NCBI GenBank assembly: GCA_907164885.2
Contig: OU015498.1
Span: forward strand, 89,700,649-89,764,648
From: Dolomedes plantarius
Lineage: Eukaryota; Arthropoda; Arachnida; Araneae; Dolomedidae
Length of the DNA: 64,000 nt
Direction of reading: 5' to 3'
The notes under the pieces are model-generated. The model was not told the origin of the DNA. It made no database searches and was given only the letters and a program-made list of their open reading frames with translations. The translations under genes and the position numbers were made by a program. This document shows positions 12,801-27,800 of the stretch, piece by piece (positions within the stretch are counted from its first letter, which is position 1; every line of letters starts with the position of its first letter).

Positions 12801-15800
12801 AGAAAAACGTAACCGTATTTTACGATAAGTGGGGCAAGATATTTAGACACCTCCAAGGCGATGTGCCTGTATGTATTTGCATGAAACATACCCTAAGAGG
12901 GATCGTATAAAATTGTGCATAATCGCTCCCTGTTCTTTGGATGTGTTTTGTGCAATTTTATCTTCCTGCGACCCCTCTTTCTAGGATGTGTTTCAAGTAC
13001 ATTTATTACATAATGGAGTTATTAAAAGTGTCAGCCATAAATCAAGGTATAAGCTTCGTTTATACTTTATGGGCTACAATGGGCGGAATTTTTGAGTCAG
13101 CTGTAAAAATTTATTTAAATTCCTCTTTTGGAATATGTTTACCTCTAGCATACTTGTCGGCAGTGCCTTGACGAGCAGGCCGTTAAGACCTAGGCCCTTG
13201 TCTTATGAGTTCGCTGAAATGCCTGTCATTGCATAAGTGATCATCCTAAAGGAGTGTTTCATGCGATTTTATGAAGCATCATGGAAATTCATTAGTAGGT
13301 CGGATATGGGCACGTTATATCTGTAGACCGGCAACTGGTATGAAGTCAGAGAGGGTGGCAGAAGTTACGAGCCCTCCAGATGTCGCTCCTGGGAATGCTC
13401 AGTCTAAATTGTGGTGGCAGCCTATTCATCGGCAGGGATTCAATCCCGGAAGGGTTTAGTTGCTATGTCGGGAAACCTGTCTGATGCATTTGAAATTGGA
13501 ATATTAAAATTTGGTTTAATCCAAATGAGCTTGACTCAGTTGCGAAGTCACGGAAAAATTGGATTAAGTAATTCACTCCCAAGATCTAAAGAGTCAAAAG
13601 AAAAATGAAAAACAATTTCCCTTATATATATATATCCCCTCCCCTCTCTCAGGAACGGATTCTAGTTGCTCCACTTGCTGAATCACGGAATTTCTGGGTC
13701 TTTCATAAGCAAATTCATTTTCTGTGGATTTAGGGAACAGGAGTTTAAAAATATCTAAACACCAGCCCCCCACAATGAGAAAATATCCTTAAATTTACTT
13801 TCATTAACGGTAAAATCCCATTTATCCCGATATAGAATCTCCTACAGTAAAAAGATTTTACCCTTAAAACACATAAAAGTTTAAAATAAAACCTTTCGGA
13901 GAAAATTTTTTTCCCTCCAGTGTTATATTCTAATGCACAACGCTTGAGCATAACTTCCAAAGCGCGAACACAAATCTGATAAAAAGGATAGTTACATCGA
14001 AAAATTTTTTAAATCTTGCAGCCTACATGTGAAAATAAACATTATTTCCCTCTTCCTCAGATCGATATTAATCGATATATAGATATAATCACATCGATTG
14101 TGATGCAAAAAACGTACCTTTATATCCCTTCTTTCTTCAGTTGTGAGATGGTAGTTTATTTTTTAATGCCTTTTTATCGCTGACGAATGGGGGCTAGCTC
14201 CGATTCAATGGATTTTTCAGATGGTTATTAGTATGCGGAAGATATCGTCGGTAATGGAAGTTTTTCCTTACAATATTTTACAGTTGTTTAGAAGAAGATT
14301 TTTAAATGATTACGGGAAATGTTTGCTGCAGCGATGTGCCGGAAAATTTGAATAGGGAAGTCGGAATGTAAATGCGTATTGATGTGTTTAGATTACTGAA
14401 AGGGTTCGATTAATTTTACTTCAGGCATTGTTTTCCGGATTTTCATTGCATTTAATCTTTAAATGTTGTTTTTATAGGTGTTTTGGGTGTTATTTTTCAT
14501 ATAACCATATTGTTCACTGGTATAATTTTTGTGTCCAGCTACAACTGCAATAATGGTATTTATTACAGTAAAACCTCGATTATCCGGACTAATTGGGACC
14601 ATAGACCCGGATTATCCAGCTAACTGGAAATCCGGATAATATGGGTAATAAGCTAAACAAAATCCTTAACTAAACAGACTTAGCGTTTATTACGATAAAA
14701 AACTATGTTTTGCAACAAAATTACATAGTATTTTTTACAAGACATTAAAAAATATAAAAACAACTTTTTACATCATTTCTTAACAAAGAATTGGTAAGTC
14801 TAGTAAAGGTTTCTTAAACTCAACAAAGAGTAATTTATTACCATAATTTATTGTACAATCTATGCAGGAACTGTACATTGAATCAAACTAAAAAGCGGAT
14901 ATTTGGCGTACTTTCAGTTACGTTCTTGCTATCATAGTTAAAAAAAATATAACTATTTAATGGGAACATTAAATAAAAATGTCTACCAATTACCCCGGAT
15001 TATCCAGACCCGGATTATCCAGAAGTCTGGATGAACTAGGGCCCGTTAAACGAGGTTTTCCTGTACTAGAGTTTTGCAATTAAATCAGTGTCTTTCTACT
15101 TTAACATGTCTTTTTTTTTTCCTTTTTTTCATGTAATTTTACTACGAAACGAAACATATCAAAACAATTGACAAGTGCCCAGCATTGGCAAACAACAACA
15201 AAAAAATGCCAAAACAATTGTTTTGAAATGGTTTGCAATGGCCAAATTAATAACTGCATTTTATCAATTTTTTTAAAGTATATTTTTTTACCATGAATAT
15301 ATTTTCAAATTGCAGTTATTGCTACAGATTCGGAACTATACGGTCCTGCTCCTCATGCAGCACCTATAATACATGAGGGTGATCTAACCTAGTTTAGAAT
15401 TCACAGAAAGTTTGAACTACATGCAACATTTATTTTCCTAGGCAACAACAGGAAACGTCATTGGCGTACTATGCAAGAATTCATTTTGTGTTGGTTTTGC
15501 GATTTCTATGAACAGCAGTATATGTACCGACACAGTACAAATTGTCGATGTCATTCAGTGGCGACTCCAGTCCAGAGTTTTTTTTTTTGGGGGGGGGGGG
15601 AGCAACGTCGGCTCTTAGGGTTTATATATATATAAACATCGTCTCATTTTAAATTTAAACTCATTTAGTATTAGGTCTACGATTATATGCATTTAGGCTA
15701 TAAAAAAAATACGCCGGGCTTTTTTATTCGGGGGGGGGGGACAATTGCCCCTACTGCCCCCTCCCTGGAGCCGCCATTGATGTCATTTCTTTATTCCGTC

Positions 15801-18800
15801 TGTTAAAAATGTGGCAATCTGTTTCTGCAGTAAAAATGCTATCTGGTAAAATTATTCATGTATCACATAAGTTAGCATTTTGAGGTACTGACAACGATGG
15901 TCAGGCAATTCCATATGGTACATCGAAGCAATTAGTTGAATATTTCCTTTCCTAAGACTCAAAAGAATGCTGAGGGATAGACTCGATATTTCGCAAATTG
16001 GAAAAAAAAAACCCTCCTCAAAGTCAGTGTAAAACAAACAATATCAATTGATAAAATTCTTAAGTTTTTGCTCTAGTAACTTTCAATGGTGTTGACGCTT
16101 TCTATTTTGAACCGATACCAACTGTTACATCATGTTATCAATTGTTATCAGTGCTTGTAAATTCAATGCAAAAATGAATTGTAAAATAAAAATTCCTTTG
16201 TGAAAATCTGAAGTTTTTATCCTTTTATCATTTCAGACTGTGGCTCTCATCTTTCTGAACACTATCCTCGACCAATGTCCGAAGCTGTCCGACAGAGTTC
16301 GAATTCAGAGCGAAATTGAAGAAGCTGGATTCGATATTAACTTTTTAGAAAAGGTAACAAATCTCGCAGGATCGTACATATAAAAATAATGTAATTTGCA
16401 AAACTAAATAAATAATTTATAAATCTAAAGCAAACGTCGCAACGTTATACCGAAAGAGACTTTATTCCTGTGGGAAGATTATGACCATGAACAAGGTTAG
16501 ACGTGACTGGCAATAATATTCCATCACGATGCAGGATCCAGGGAGGTGCCTTCAAGTATCTGGGGACGTAATGTCTCTCATGAATATATTTCAGTCAATA
16601 GCGAAGCAGCTCTCAACTTATACCGTCAGTAATACATAGAATAGTTCACAAATCTTGTTTTTGTACCAATATTCTCTAAGATGAACATCATGAAGGAGTA
16701 AGCGGTATTACTTGTAACATGCACGTTTAACCGATCGTCGGAAGGTCAGGGTAAACTATTAGGAGTCCACTTTCAGGGCCCGATTTAGAAAATTCTGGAC
16801 TATAGGCGCAACTCGGGATGGGGGCCCCCTAACACTGATGTGGTTGTAAAATTTCCAAAATTGACACGCACAAAAAAATAATCATGAATCATATTGAAAG
16901 TACCATTTTAGTACCAAGAATTGGCTATTTGAAGTGCAGAAGCGTAGAACATTATCAAATATCAAAAAGCAATACAACATTTCCAGGGCCCGAACTTCAA
17001 CATTAAATCACCTATTCAATGCACAATAATAACTTCATCATTAAATCACCAATACAATGCAACCAGAAAAACTTATTAATTCCTTATATACATATAACGA
17101 TACATATGATGAACCAATCAATCAAATTTGAAAGGATATATAAAAAAAATTGCTATTAAAAAAATGAAATTGAAAACATTTTGAATTGAGAATTTTCTTT
17201 CTTTTCTTTTAAAATAAAAAAAAAATTTTTGAGGGGGGGGAGGCAAGTCCCGGGCCTACCGGAAAATCAGGGCCTGTCCACTTCAGACGCAATTGTTACT
17301 TTTTGAAAAGAGTGCTTTCGCAAACGGATCACTCCCTCTTAATCTGGCAGTCAAAGTTCGGCGCATGGTGCTTTCACAAATTGTGCTTGGTGATATACTG
17401 TTGTACTGACAGGTTACTTTTTGCATTGTCGCAAGCTGAAAATTGTCGAATACAATCTCGCCTTATTTAATTCTGTGGTTAGAAACGCGTTTTCAGCTGC
17501 AAAACTGTCTCTCTACTCGACATCTTTTCGACGTAATATCGATCCCTTGAAGCAAGGGCAACCTTTATTTTTCCCCAGCAGACCAGCTTCAGAAACACTG
17601 GATCTAGTTCGCTCAGTCCCGCATACCATGCTGCGTCTAAAGTTTTTTCGGTGGTTGATTTTACTTGTTTCGGTAGTTGATTTTATTACTAACACATGCC
17701 TGTCGAAGAAATTGACCAATTAATCCCTCTGGTACTGCAGTCAGGCGACAGACCTCGCTCGCTCTTGACTAGGAAATCTACAAATCCATTTGATTCTCTA
17801 CTCCTAAAATAGTCAAATTCAAAAAAGTGAGAGTCAGTTTTATGAATCAATGTTAAATTTCTAGCTAATTCAATAAATTATATATATTAAAAACTTTTTT
17901 AATGTATTCAAAACTATTATCTCCCAATCATGCATTATTTGAATAAGTTTAATAAAAGTTGTCGCAAGTCAGTCTTATGAATCAGTGTCAAATTTTTATC
18001 TAATGCAGTAAATTAAAGATACTATTAACGTTATTAATATATTTAAAGCTATTATATTCCAATTATGCATTAGTTGATTCAGTTTGAAAGTCATCGGCAT
18101 TTTTTTGTTGATTATAATTAGCGTGTTATACATTTTACAATGTACAGTAAAATTTAATTCCACAATGTTGGGGATTTGGAATGATTTTAAATTATTTTAT
18201 TTAACATATATAATATTTAATGGGATGACAATGGATATTATCGTCTAGAATAAAACAATTCGAAATTTATGTAAATGAAAGTAATATGTAGAAAAAGTAA
18301 TATGCAGCGATCACATTACGTTCGCCAACCAAGTAACTAGCTAGCTTGCTTTATGGAAATTGAATAAAAGGAACTGCAGGTGCCGGAGATTTTCACGAGT
18401 TTTAATTTGCCTTGCACCTGCAAAAATTGAGTCAATATTTTGAGAAAGGGCCAACTGTTTCAAATGCGAATAGACGCGAGCTTTGTGTGATTTTCGACCA
18501 CGTGTCTCCATATCAAAGCTGTTCAGTTTATTACGAAGGTTAACAGGTTCATTGATTGACTTGGAGTTTTACGTTTATCTGTCTTCGAATTTACAATGGG
18601 TACACCTAATAAAGCAGTCCCTTTCTTGCTGCGTGCACAGGGTATATTTGTTCTCCAATGATAATATTTTACAGAACCTCATCACCGTTAAATTTTATAA
18701 AACTAGATATATGTTCTCGTAGTCTATTCATAGAAAGGAAGTTGTTTTCTTTGGAATTCAGCTTTGGTTTGGTTTGGTTTTGTTAAGAGCAGGTCATTTT

Positions 18801-21800
18801 TTTGCTACACGAGGTGCTAATTAGACCAATACCTACTGAAAAGAAAAGACAAAACCTTTGTGATCGAGGAATAAACAGGAAATTCAACGTAAATAAAGCA
18901 CAAATAGCAATAAGGTGCAATTTTGCATACGGCCGTTTCGAAGCTGCAAAGGAGCTTCTTCATCAGGGCAAAGAACTTAGTGGCAGCTCAAGCTTTTTGC
19001 TTCGAAACGGCCGTATGTAAAATTGCACCTTATTGCTATTTTTGCTTTATTTACGTTGGATTTCCTGTTTACAATACCTACTGCTTAAAGCCAATTCTGA
19101 ACGGCTAGAAACATCCATGCCAACAGTTGGAACTGTACGTTGACATAGCTTCTAAATACAGGGTATCCAGGCTAAAAGTATCCAAAAGTTATGGCTTTTT
19201 TTTACGGAACTACCCATTAAAGTTTTTAAAATATTATTTAAATAGAAAGAAAATCATATCAAATTTTAATATCAAGAGAATTCCATGTGTGCACCTTTTA
19301 TAGCACTAAAAACGCCTAAACGGTAATACAGTTCTCTCCAAGTCACGAATTACTCTCCAAGTTATTAGACGAATTACTTGAATGATACGCTTCTTCAACT
19401 CATCCACAGTTTTAATTTTTTGTCTATACACTTATAACTCTTGATTGCTACCAAACACTTGGAGAGAACTGGTTTATCGTTTAGACGTTTTTAGTGCTAC
19501 AAAACGTGCATACATCAAAATCGCTTGATATTAAAACTTGGTAAGATGTTCTTTCTGTTTAAATAATTTAAAAAATCTAATGGGTAGTCCCATAAAAATA
19601 AGCCATAACTTTTGGATACTTTTAGCCCGAACACCCTGTATTATAAAAGATATCTAAATTCCTCTTTCGTACCCTTGCGGTACGAGCAGTCATTTATTCT
19701 TTGCTTTCACTTTGACAGGCCACTGTATTCAAGCTGTTCATTCAGTATTCAAAAGCTTAATGGATATTTCCCTATCAAGTGTATTATCAAGTATGTCATG
19801 GTAAAGCGATCACTCTAAACACTAGTTCGTCCACTAATTATGTATAAATCCTTTTAGCACCACCTAATAATAATAAATGAAGCTGTGAACTCTCAAATTT
19901 TCAATTTTCTCTCATGTGATGCAGTGAATAAGACGTTGATTGTTACAGATTGATAAAGACTTTTTGAATTAGTTATTCGGCAGATCCATTAGAAATGAGG
20001 ATATCTTATTTGTCTGGAGATTTTAAAGATCGTCAATTTCAGAAATTCAGACCACTTCTTTGTCGTATTCATTCCGAAGGAAGTCTAAATTTTCTTCTGT
20101 TGTTGTGTTTTGAGTCGTAAATAATTCCAGTAATAACCCAAATCCAATGGAGACGTTGGTGGCTTAGTTTTGGATCGCTGCAGGGATGTTTACAAAAGGA
20201 GGGGAAATCTGTTTTTAAAAACGGATTATTCACCAAAAATTATATTATTTCTATTCTACTCATTATATTTTCGACGGTTCACTTTTCAGTCTTACCAGAG
20301 CGTAAAATGATTTTCAAATTATTTATCGTATTTTCCTACATGTTCATGCCTCATGTTTTTTAATCTGATGTTTTTTAAATCTAGCAATTACGACTAAAAT
20401 TTGGCAACAGCACACACAGAATTTGGAGCGAGATTGACAAATGGCGCGAGCTTTACGTGGACCTCCAAGATGCCCTGCAAAAGCACCAGGAAAATTTGAA
20501 ACTTCGAAAAGAGGTTTGTAGATCTTATGTGTGGTTATGCATTTACCATTTTCCTATGTATTCATGAATCCTAAACAGGAAGATATGATGAAAATTTGCT
20601 GGTTTTATGGGCCAGGAACACTGTAGTTTGGAAAGAACGTAAAGAAAGTAGTTAACATACTGGTTGTAGCTTGTCTCGTAGATGAAAAAATTCGATTATG
20701 AATGTGTACATTTTAATTTCATTAGGGCTTGATCAAAGTTAGTTTAATTTATAGATCTTAAAATATATGCAATTCCTAATTTACATAGTGTCCTATGACA
20801 GGGAAAATTCTGATATAAAAATTATCTCGATCATTTAAAAATGTAACTCAATTTTTCTTTAAAGCTAATGCGAATTTAATGTAATGATTTAAAAAAAGAT
20901 TTATGTGCCGTCCTTTTCTGACACATTTCATTGAATCTTTTGGCGATAAGTCAATAAATACAATTTAGCGTTATACATACTCTCAACTAGAGATATTCTT
21001 ATACTTCAATACTGAATATAAAGAACCTGCCAGCTAAAATATTTTAAACTATTTTAAAAGCCAAAAAGGAGAGGAAATCATTAAATGCATTCTGTAATTC
21101 ATTACTGATTCAGGATCTAACAAGTACAACTTGTGTCGATGAAACAAAATAAATTTATAAGTGTCCTTTTCGAGGATATTATTTGAGGTTTAAAATTTGG
21201 TGAAAACGGAACCAAATATATGATTTGTGTCGTATTTTCCAACAGATAAGGGAAAAATCTTTGCAGTATAAATACGAAAACCTTAATCGTTTCCGTAGGA
21301 TGGAACTTACTTTATCTTCTTTAGTATTGTATACATAATCCTGTTTTCATAACAATGTTTTAATCCTTTTTGTCCTGTAAAACTTCCGCTTCCAGTGAAA
21401 TTTCATCACGTCTGATTTCGAAGCGAAAATATTTTACATCAAATACCACTCAATATAATGTTACAGGGCATTGTACAGAGTAATGTACAATAATGTGTAC
21501 AGCAGTAAATTTGGCACTATTTATTCTGCAATTTGAAACGTAATCAGAAGAATTACGAGGCTTTGACAACTGATGAGTGCATCGCAACAAAGAATCCATC
21601 ACCAAACCTTTCAAAAAAGAATCAACGTATTTTTCTGACCATAAGACGCATTTCAAATTTATGGGAGGATTTTTAGAAAAGAATATTTTGTATTTTGTTA
21701 GGTATATAAAGATATTTTGAATTTCTTACTGAATAAAGATAATATATATATATATATATATAATAAAAAATACGTATAATAAATATAAATTATATATAAT

Positions 21801-24800
21801 ATAGATATAATATAATCTGTGGTGTTATGGCAGATGTTGATATGTCCTATTTTATATTTTCTACTAATTTAAAAAGTAACTTTTATTGTGAAATATAAAA
21901 TCGCCCAATTAGGTTTTTAATCCAAATATTCTTTAGTTAATACTCATATTCAACCTCCAAAGAACCAATTTTAAGTGTGACATGTCAACTCAAAACATAA
22001 AACTGAATTTTTCGGACATATCAACATCTACCATAATGCCACAGATATATAATAAATATATATAATATATATAATAAAATATTCATTTTATTTTAATGTT
22101 ACCTTCGGACCATAAGCCATACCATAATTTTAAGTCGATTTTTTTTTTTATGTAAAAAGGTGCATGTTATGGTCCGAAAAATACGGTTATCCTTTCTGTA
22201 ATAAATTACATTTGAGGCATAGATGTTTAACTGTTTTATGTGTTCGGGATAACGTAAGACTAATCCCAAAAGCCTCAAAGCCCTGAAACGAGTCTGATTT
22301 GAAAAATAAAGAAACATTTTTTCAACCTCAAAAATTACTTTGAAAGTAAACGATGGGGAATTTGAAATACTATTTTTTATCTTGCTTTTATAAAACAAAC
22401 TCTTTTTTTTAATCAGTTTCTCCCTTTCAATTGTCTCCAATCAACAAATAGGAATTTTGTATATAAGTTATAAATTGGAATAAAGAAAAATTTTATTTTT
22501 CCGTAGCATCGACAAAAAACTGAAAGCGAGGTGTAATTATTGGATTATTAAAATTTTTTAACGTGCTTGTTAAAAGGTTCTATAACACTTTATGGGAAGA
22601 CATTAATTCTATTTATGTACGTTTATTAAATGGAAAATATTCTGATTCTATTTACATATCTCTTATAAAAACAAGAAAAAAAATTCCTTTCATATAAAAT
22701 ATAATTGTTTTATCATTCAACACAAAGAATTCAAAAGAGGAAGATTTTTGAGTCTGTATATAAAAAGAAAACAAGTCTAGATAAAAATTCTTATCTTCGA
22801 ATAACGAGAGTTTCATTGTGACGACCGAGTCGTTCGTATTTCACATTGCATTTATATGTATAACTAGCTGAAAACCCGCACTTCGCTACGGAGTACATTC
22901 AAAGTAAAAACATCGGTGAATGTATGCAATTAATGCCAATATATATATAATAAATACGACGATCAATGTATATAATTGATGTAAAATATATATATATTTA
23001 TAAAAAAATCGTAAGGGATATTTTTATACACAAAATAATGTAGAAGAAGATATTCAAATTAAATCTAATATAAAGAATACTAAAGAATATAGTACAGTTA
23101 ATATAGTACAGTTTCTAGAACATTTCTTTTACTGTATTTTAATATTTTTTTGGATAATGTCCAATCGTCTGCCGCATTAGCAAGAAAAAAAATTTTTTTT
23201 TTGTCTATTTAGTTTTTATGCACGTGACGATAAATTTATTTAAAGTACCAGAAAAAGAAGTCACGTGATCAGCATTTAATAAATTAAATTCTAAAAATTA
23301 ATCTTTAAAAATTCACCAAAAATCAGGAAATGAAGGTAAAGATTCGAAAAAGATTTCATTTTAAAGGAATTTTTATGATCTTTCTCGTGATATAAATTTT
23401 ATAACCCTCAAATTATTATTTTAAATGCAAACTTAAAAAAAGTAAAAAAAACAGCTTAAAAATTTAATTTAAAAAAATCTAAGAAGAATTTTTCAAAAAT
23501 CTCTCTTAGTGCACCCCTACACTATAAGAAGAATCGCCATGCAAAATTTCAGCCCTTTAGGTCCAGCGGTTTGGTCTGTGCGTTGTATGTCAGTCAGTCA
23601 GTGAATGAATGAATGAATGAATGAATGAATGAATGAATGAGTCAGTTACGGAACTGTTTTATATATATAGATTATAAATGCAATTCTGTATTTACGTTAT
23701 ATTAAACGAGATTTCTTTTTATATACAAGGTGCGCCCATAAAGTAACTGGACAATTTTTTATAAATAGGAAAAATATTACTCACCTTCAAATAAATTTAT
23801 CTCCTTCAAAATAATCGCCAGAGGAGTCTATACAATTTTTCCAACGTTCCTTCAAATCATCGAAACACTGTTTATAGGCGTTCGAACTAACCGTTCGCAA
23901 AATACGCGGAACATCCGAGACGTTTTCAAATATCTGTCTTTTCATTGCCATCTTAAGCTTCGGAAAAAGGAAAAATCAGCTGGCGATAAGTCCGGAGAAT
24001 ATGGTGGGTGATTTATCACTGTAATTGAAAGCTTAGCAAGATGTTGTACAGAAATTGCTGTATGGGGACTAGCATTATCGTGTAAAAGAAACCATTGCCC
24101 AGAATCAAACAGTTCCTTCCTAACATAAAACTGAACACGCCTTATCCTGTATCTTATTCGAAAAGCACCTCCTTTAAAGAATACTGATTAATTGTTGGAT
24201 TTTCAGGAACAAATTCATGGTGAATACGACCTTTGTAATCAAAAAATGCAAAATCCATGAAAGGACAGAGATTTGAAAACGTCTCGGATATTAAATCAAA
24301 TGTTACGCGTATTTTGCGAACGGTTAGTTCAAACGCTTATAAACAGTGTTTCGATGGCTTGAAAAACTGTTAGAAAAATTGTATAGACTCCTTTGGTGAT
24401 TATTTTGAAGGAGTTAAATTTATTTTAAGGTGAGTAATATTTTTCTTATTTATAAAAATTTATCCGGTTACTTTATGGCCGCACCTTGTACATATAATTT
24501 AGTAAAACTTGCCAAAAACCTATATAGTGTAAAATACGGTAGTTTTCTTTGAACTCTCTATGTTGAAATTTAGAAGTGTTTTTATAAACGTGCATAAAAA
24601 ATGTTCATTGGTGGAATTTTTTTTGTTCATACAAGGGCCATTTTTCCTTCATGAAACAGTCCTACTTCTTTCATATTATATTTAATTTTAGAATTATATA
24701 TATAATGTGTTAATTTGCAAATTATATTCAAATTTGCAATTCATATTTTAATACATAATTTTTTTTGATATTTTAATAGGTGCAGCTGCTGAAAGATGCA

Positions 24801-27800
24801 CTGAAAGTAAGTAACAATAATTTCGTTCATTTCACGTTGGCTATATTAAAAGAGGAAAACTAACAATGCGTAAAAATTCGGCACTATTTTGAAACGTTGG
24901 CGAAGTTGTATTGAGAAATGTAGAAAAAGAAACACATGTTGTTAAAAAAAAAGCATTATGAGGAAATCCATAGCGATTTTTGCAAATTTGGAAAAATGAT
25001 ATTTCTATACAATACAGAAAATATTAAAGCGAGTTTTTAGATAACATTTTTTTTTTATATTGAATTCCCATAAAAATTAAAAATTGATATATTTCGCTTG
25101 ATATATTTGAGAGGCAGAAAATCCATGGGACATTAAACATTATATGTTGAATTTTCCATTAAAAAAATAAACAAGACACACACTTTAATATCTTTACCAC
25201 ACAGAAGAGGATATCAGACATGAAGGTTGACTGAATAAGAAGGGAAGCATTTTAAGATGAAAAGTATATATTTAAAAAATAATTTAGCGTTCTTAAATAT
25301 ACCACAACTGTGAATAATGTTAATATATTTTTCTCTAATGAATGAGAAGTTTTAGACGCTAATTCCATAATCGGAATGTATTAATATATTTGAAATGAGA
25401 TATCAGGTAAAATTAAAATAACTCTAGTAAAGATACTCAGAATAAAATCACTTTTTTTCATGCTCCTGAGTTAAAGTGAAGGAACTTTTTTTACGGCACC
25501 CCCAGATTGTTTCTCTTAGAGTTTCTTCAATGATGTTTTCTACTTCAGTAATAAAAATCACTATATAATTCGATTTTTACTGAGGTAGTTAAGGGGACAG
25601 TGGACCTTCAAATCTAACTTTTTTTGTTTTGAATGGATTTGCTTGAAATTTGAATATGTGATTTGTACCATAGATATGTAAAAGTGGTTAAAATTTAATG
25701 ATGAAATATTAATAATATATGAATTATGAATTATTAATTATATCAAAAATTGACCTAATTAAAAATGTTTCATGCGCATTTCTTTTGCATATAATATGGT
25801 AATTTTTATTTACAGGATACCTTATAGAACTAACAATGAAACTTATATTTCTTATTTTAAGTATTCATTAAAAATATAAAGAGAAAAACATTATAATAAT
25901 GAAAACCCCATTTTATTACGCAAAATACTTATAAATCATCATTTCAAGTACAAAATTTAGAAATTCTGAGCTACGAAGCATAATTAATTTCAATAAGATT
26001 TATTTGATATACATTTAAGTATATAAAACTTAAATTTCAAAGCAATACGATAATTAGAAATGCGCCTGGAGCACTTTGAATATTCGTATGACATGAAAAT
26101 TTTTATTTTGAGAAAAACAGATTTAAAGTTATTGCTATTAGTAATCACATAATATCTAAATAAAATACAAATGCCTATAACTAGAAAGTAATCACAGAAA
26201 TTAAAAATTCTTTTTGCAACACATTCCGACTCGTCCGTAGTTTCACAATTCAATAAAATAAAAAAATCGAATTTTTGGACAAATTTCACAATTTTGAAAG
26301 TCCACTGTCCCCTTAAAGATTTTTTTTTATCTATAGGAAACACCTCGTTAAAAGAAGTGAAATTTCACCAGAGCTCTCATTAAAAATGTAATTATCTACA
26401 TTATGTTCTTTTAAAATTTAGGGAAAAATTTACAGAAAAAAATAAGACATTTGTTACATCTCTTAAAGAGCTGTTCACAATTTTTACTTTAAATATAGAT
26501 ATTTGTAGCCTGGAGGATTTTCTAATTATATTGAAATGAATTCTACAGAAAGTTTGATAATGTTGTCTACACTACTTTTATAATTTCTTCTTATGTCATC
26601 ACATTTCAGAATTAACCTATTAACAACTCTTATCAGTACAATTTTGTGTGCGCGCGCACGATTCTGACACCAGAAATTCATTTAACATGTCAAATTCTTT
26701 TAGCATGCTAAGACATTTTTTTTCAGCGTAATATTTCTTTTAATAACAATTCTCAATCATTTCGTGTCAAACAGGCACAGACAAATATCTGCCCTTTCTG
26801 ACTGTAAGCATTATTCGCTATTTCCCGTTGAAGCCATTTTCCCCGCCACGTCGATATAAAAATTCCCTTTCCTTAATAATGATGTTATAGCTCCAAATAT
26901 GAAAGATTCATACCCACACAATGCCGCAGGGGAAAATAACTACGCTGCAGTTAAAACTCAATTGGTCGCCCACTGGACTGAATCAGAATGTTCGGAAAGT
27001 TATGAAATTAGTTTTTCCCCCCGGCGGTCATGGCAGTTTAATTTATGTAATTTTCGATGCAATACGATTTCGGGGACATACTTATTGTATATGCTATCAC
27101 ACTACGTTACCTCTAAACCGCATTTGTTGAAATTAAAGTTACATCAAAATTTGAAATATAATCAACCTATTTATTAATTTATAGATTTAATATAAGGATT
27201 AGTTATAATGATTAACATATTGCCTTGGTTATATACAGTCGAACCCCGTTATAACGAACTTCAAGGGACCAAAGGTTTTTTTTGCTTTATCCGGTGATTC
27301 GCTGTATCCGAACCGTTAAGAAAAGCGCATAATGAGTTCACGAAATGTATAACTCATTAGTTTCAATGTGTATTCAATAATGATGTATAAAAAATGATAA
27401 AATCTATTAAAAATGATCATTAATGAATTAAATCGACTAAAATCGATTGCATTAAACTGACAAAATACTAATTAAATTACGTACAGTAGGAAAATGGCGG
27501 GACCAAAATTTTCGTTCGTTATATCCGTGACTTCGTTATATACCGGGTTCGCTATAACGGAGTTCGACTGTAGTAGGGTTCCAAAACGGATATATCCGTA
27601 TCCGTTATACGCGTTTGTTTGTTTTTTTTTTTTTTTTAACCGTATCCGATATCCTTCGAATATTTTCCTGATATCCGCAACGTAATTTTTTTTAATTTTT
27701 CCATGTAAAATAAGCGTTGAAATTTGAATTTTGACAATTTTTTTTAATTTGTAAAATATTTGTGAAATCAGTTTCCGAAATTTATTGAAGAAAATACATT

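Noticed and set aside
26899..27177. 92-codon frame in an intron
   Set aside because: No recognisable domain and no supporting signals.
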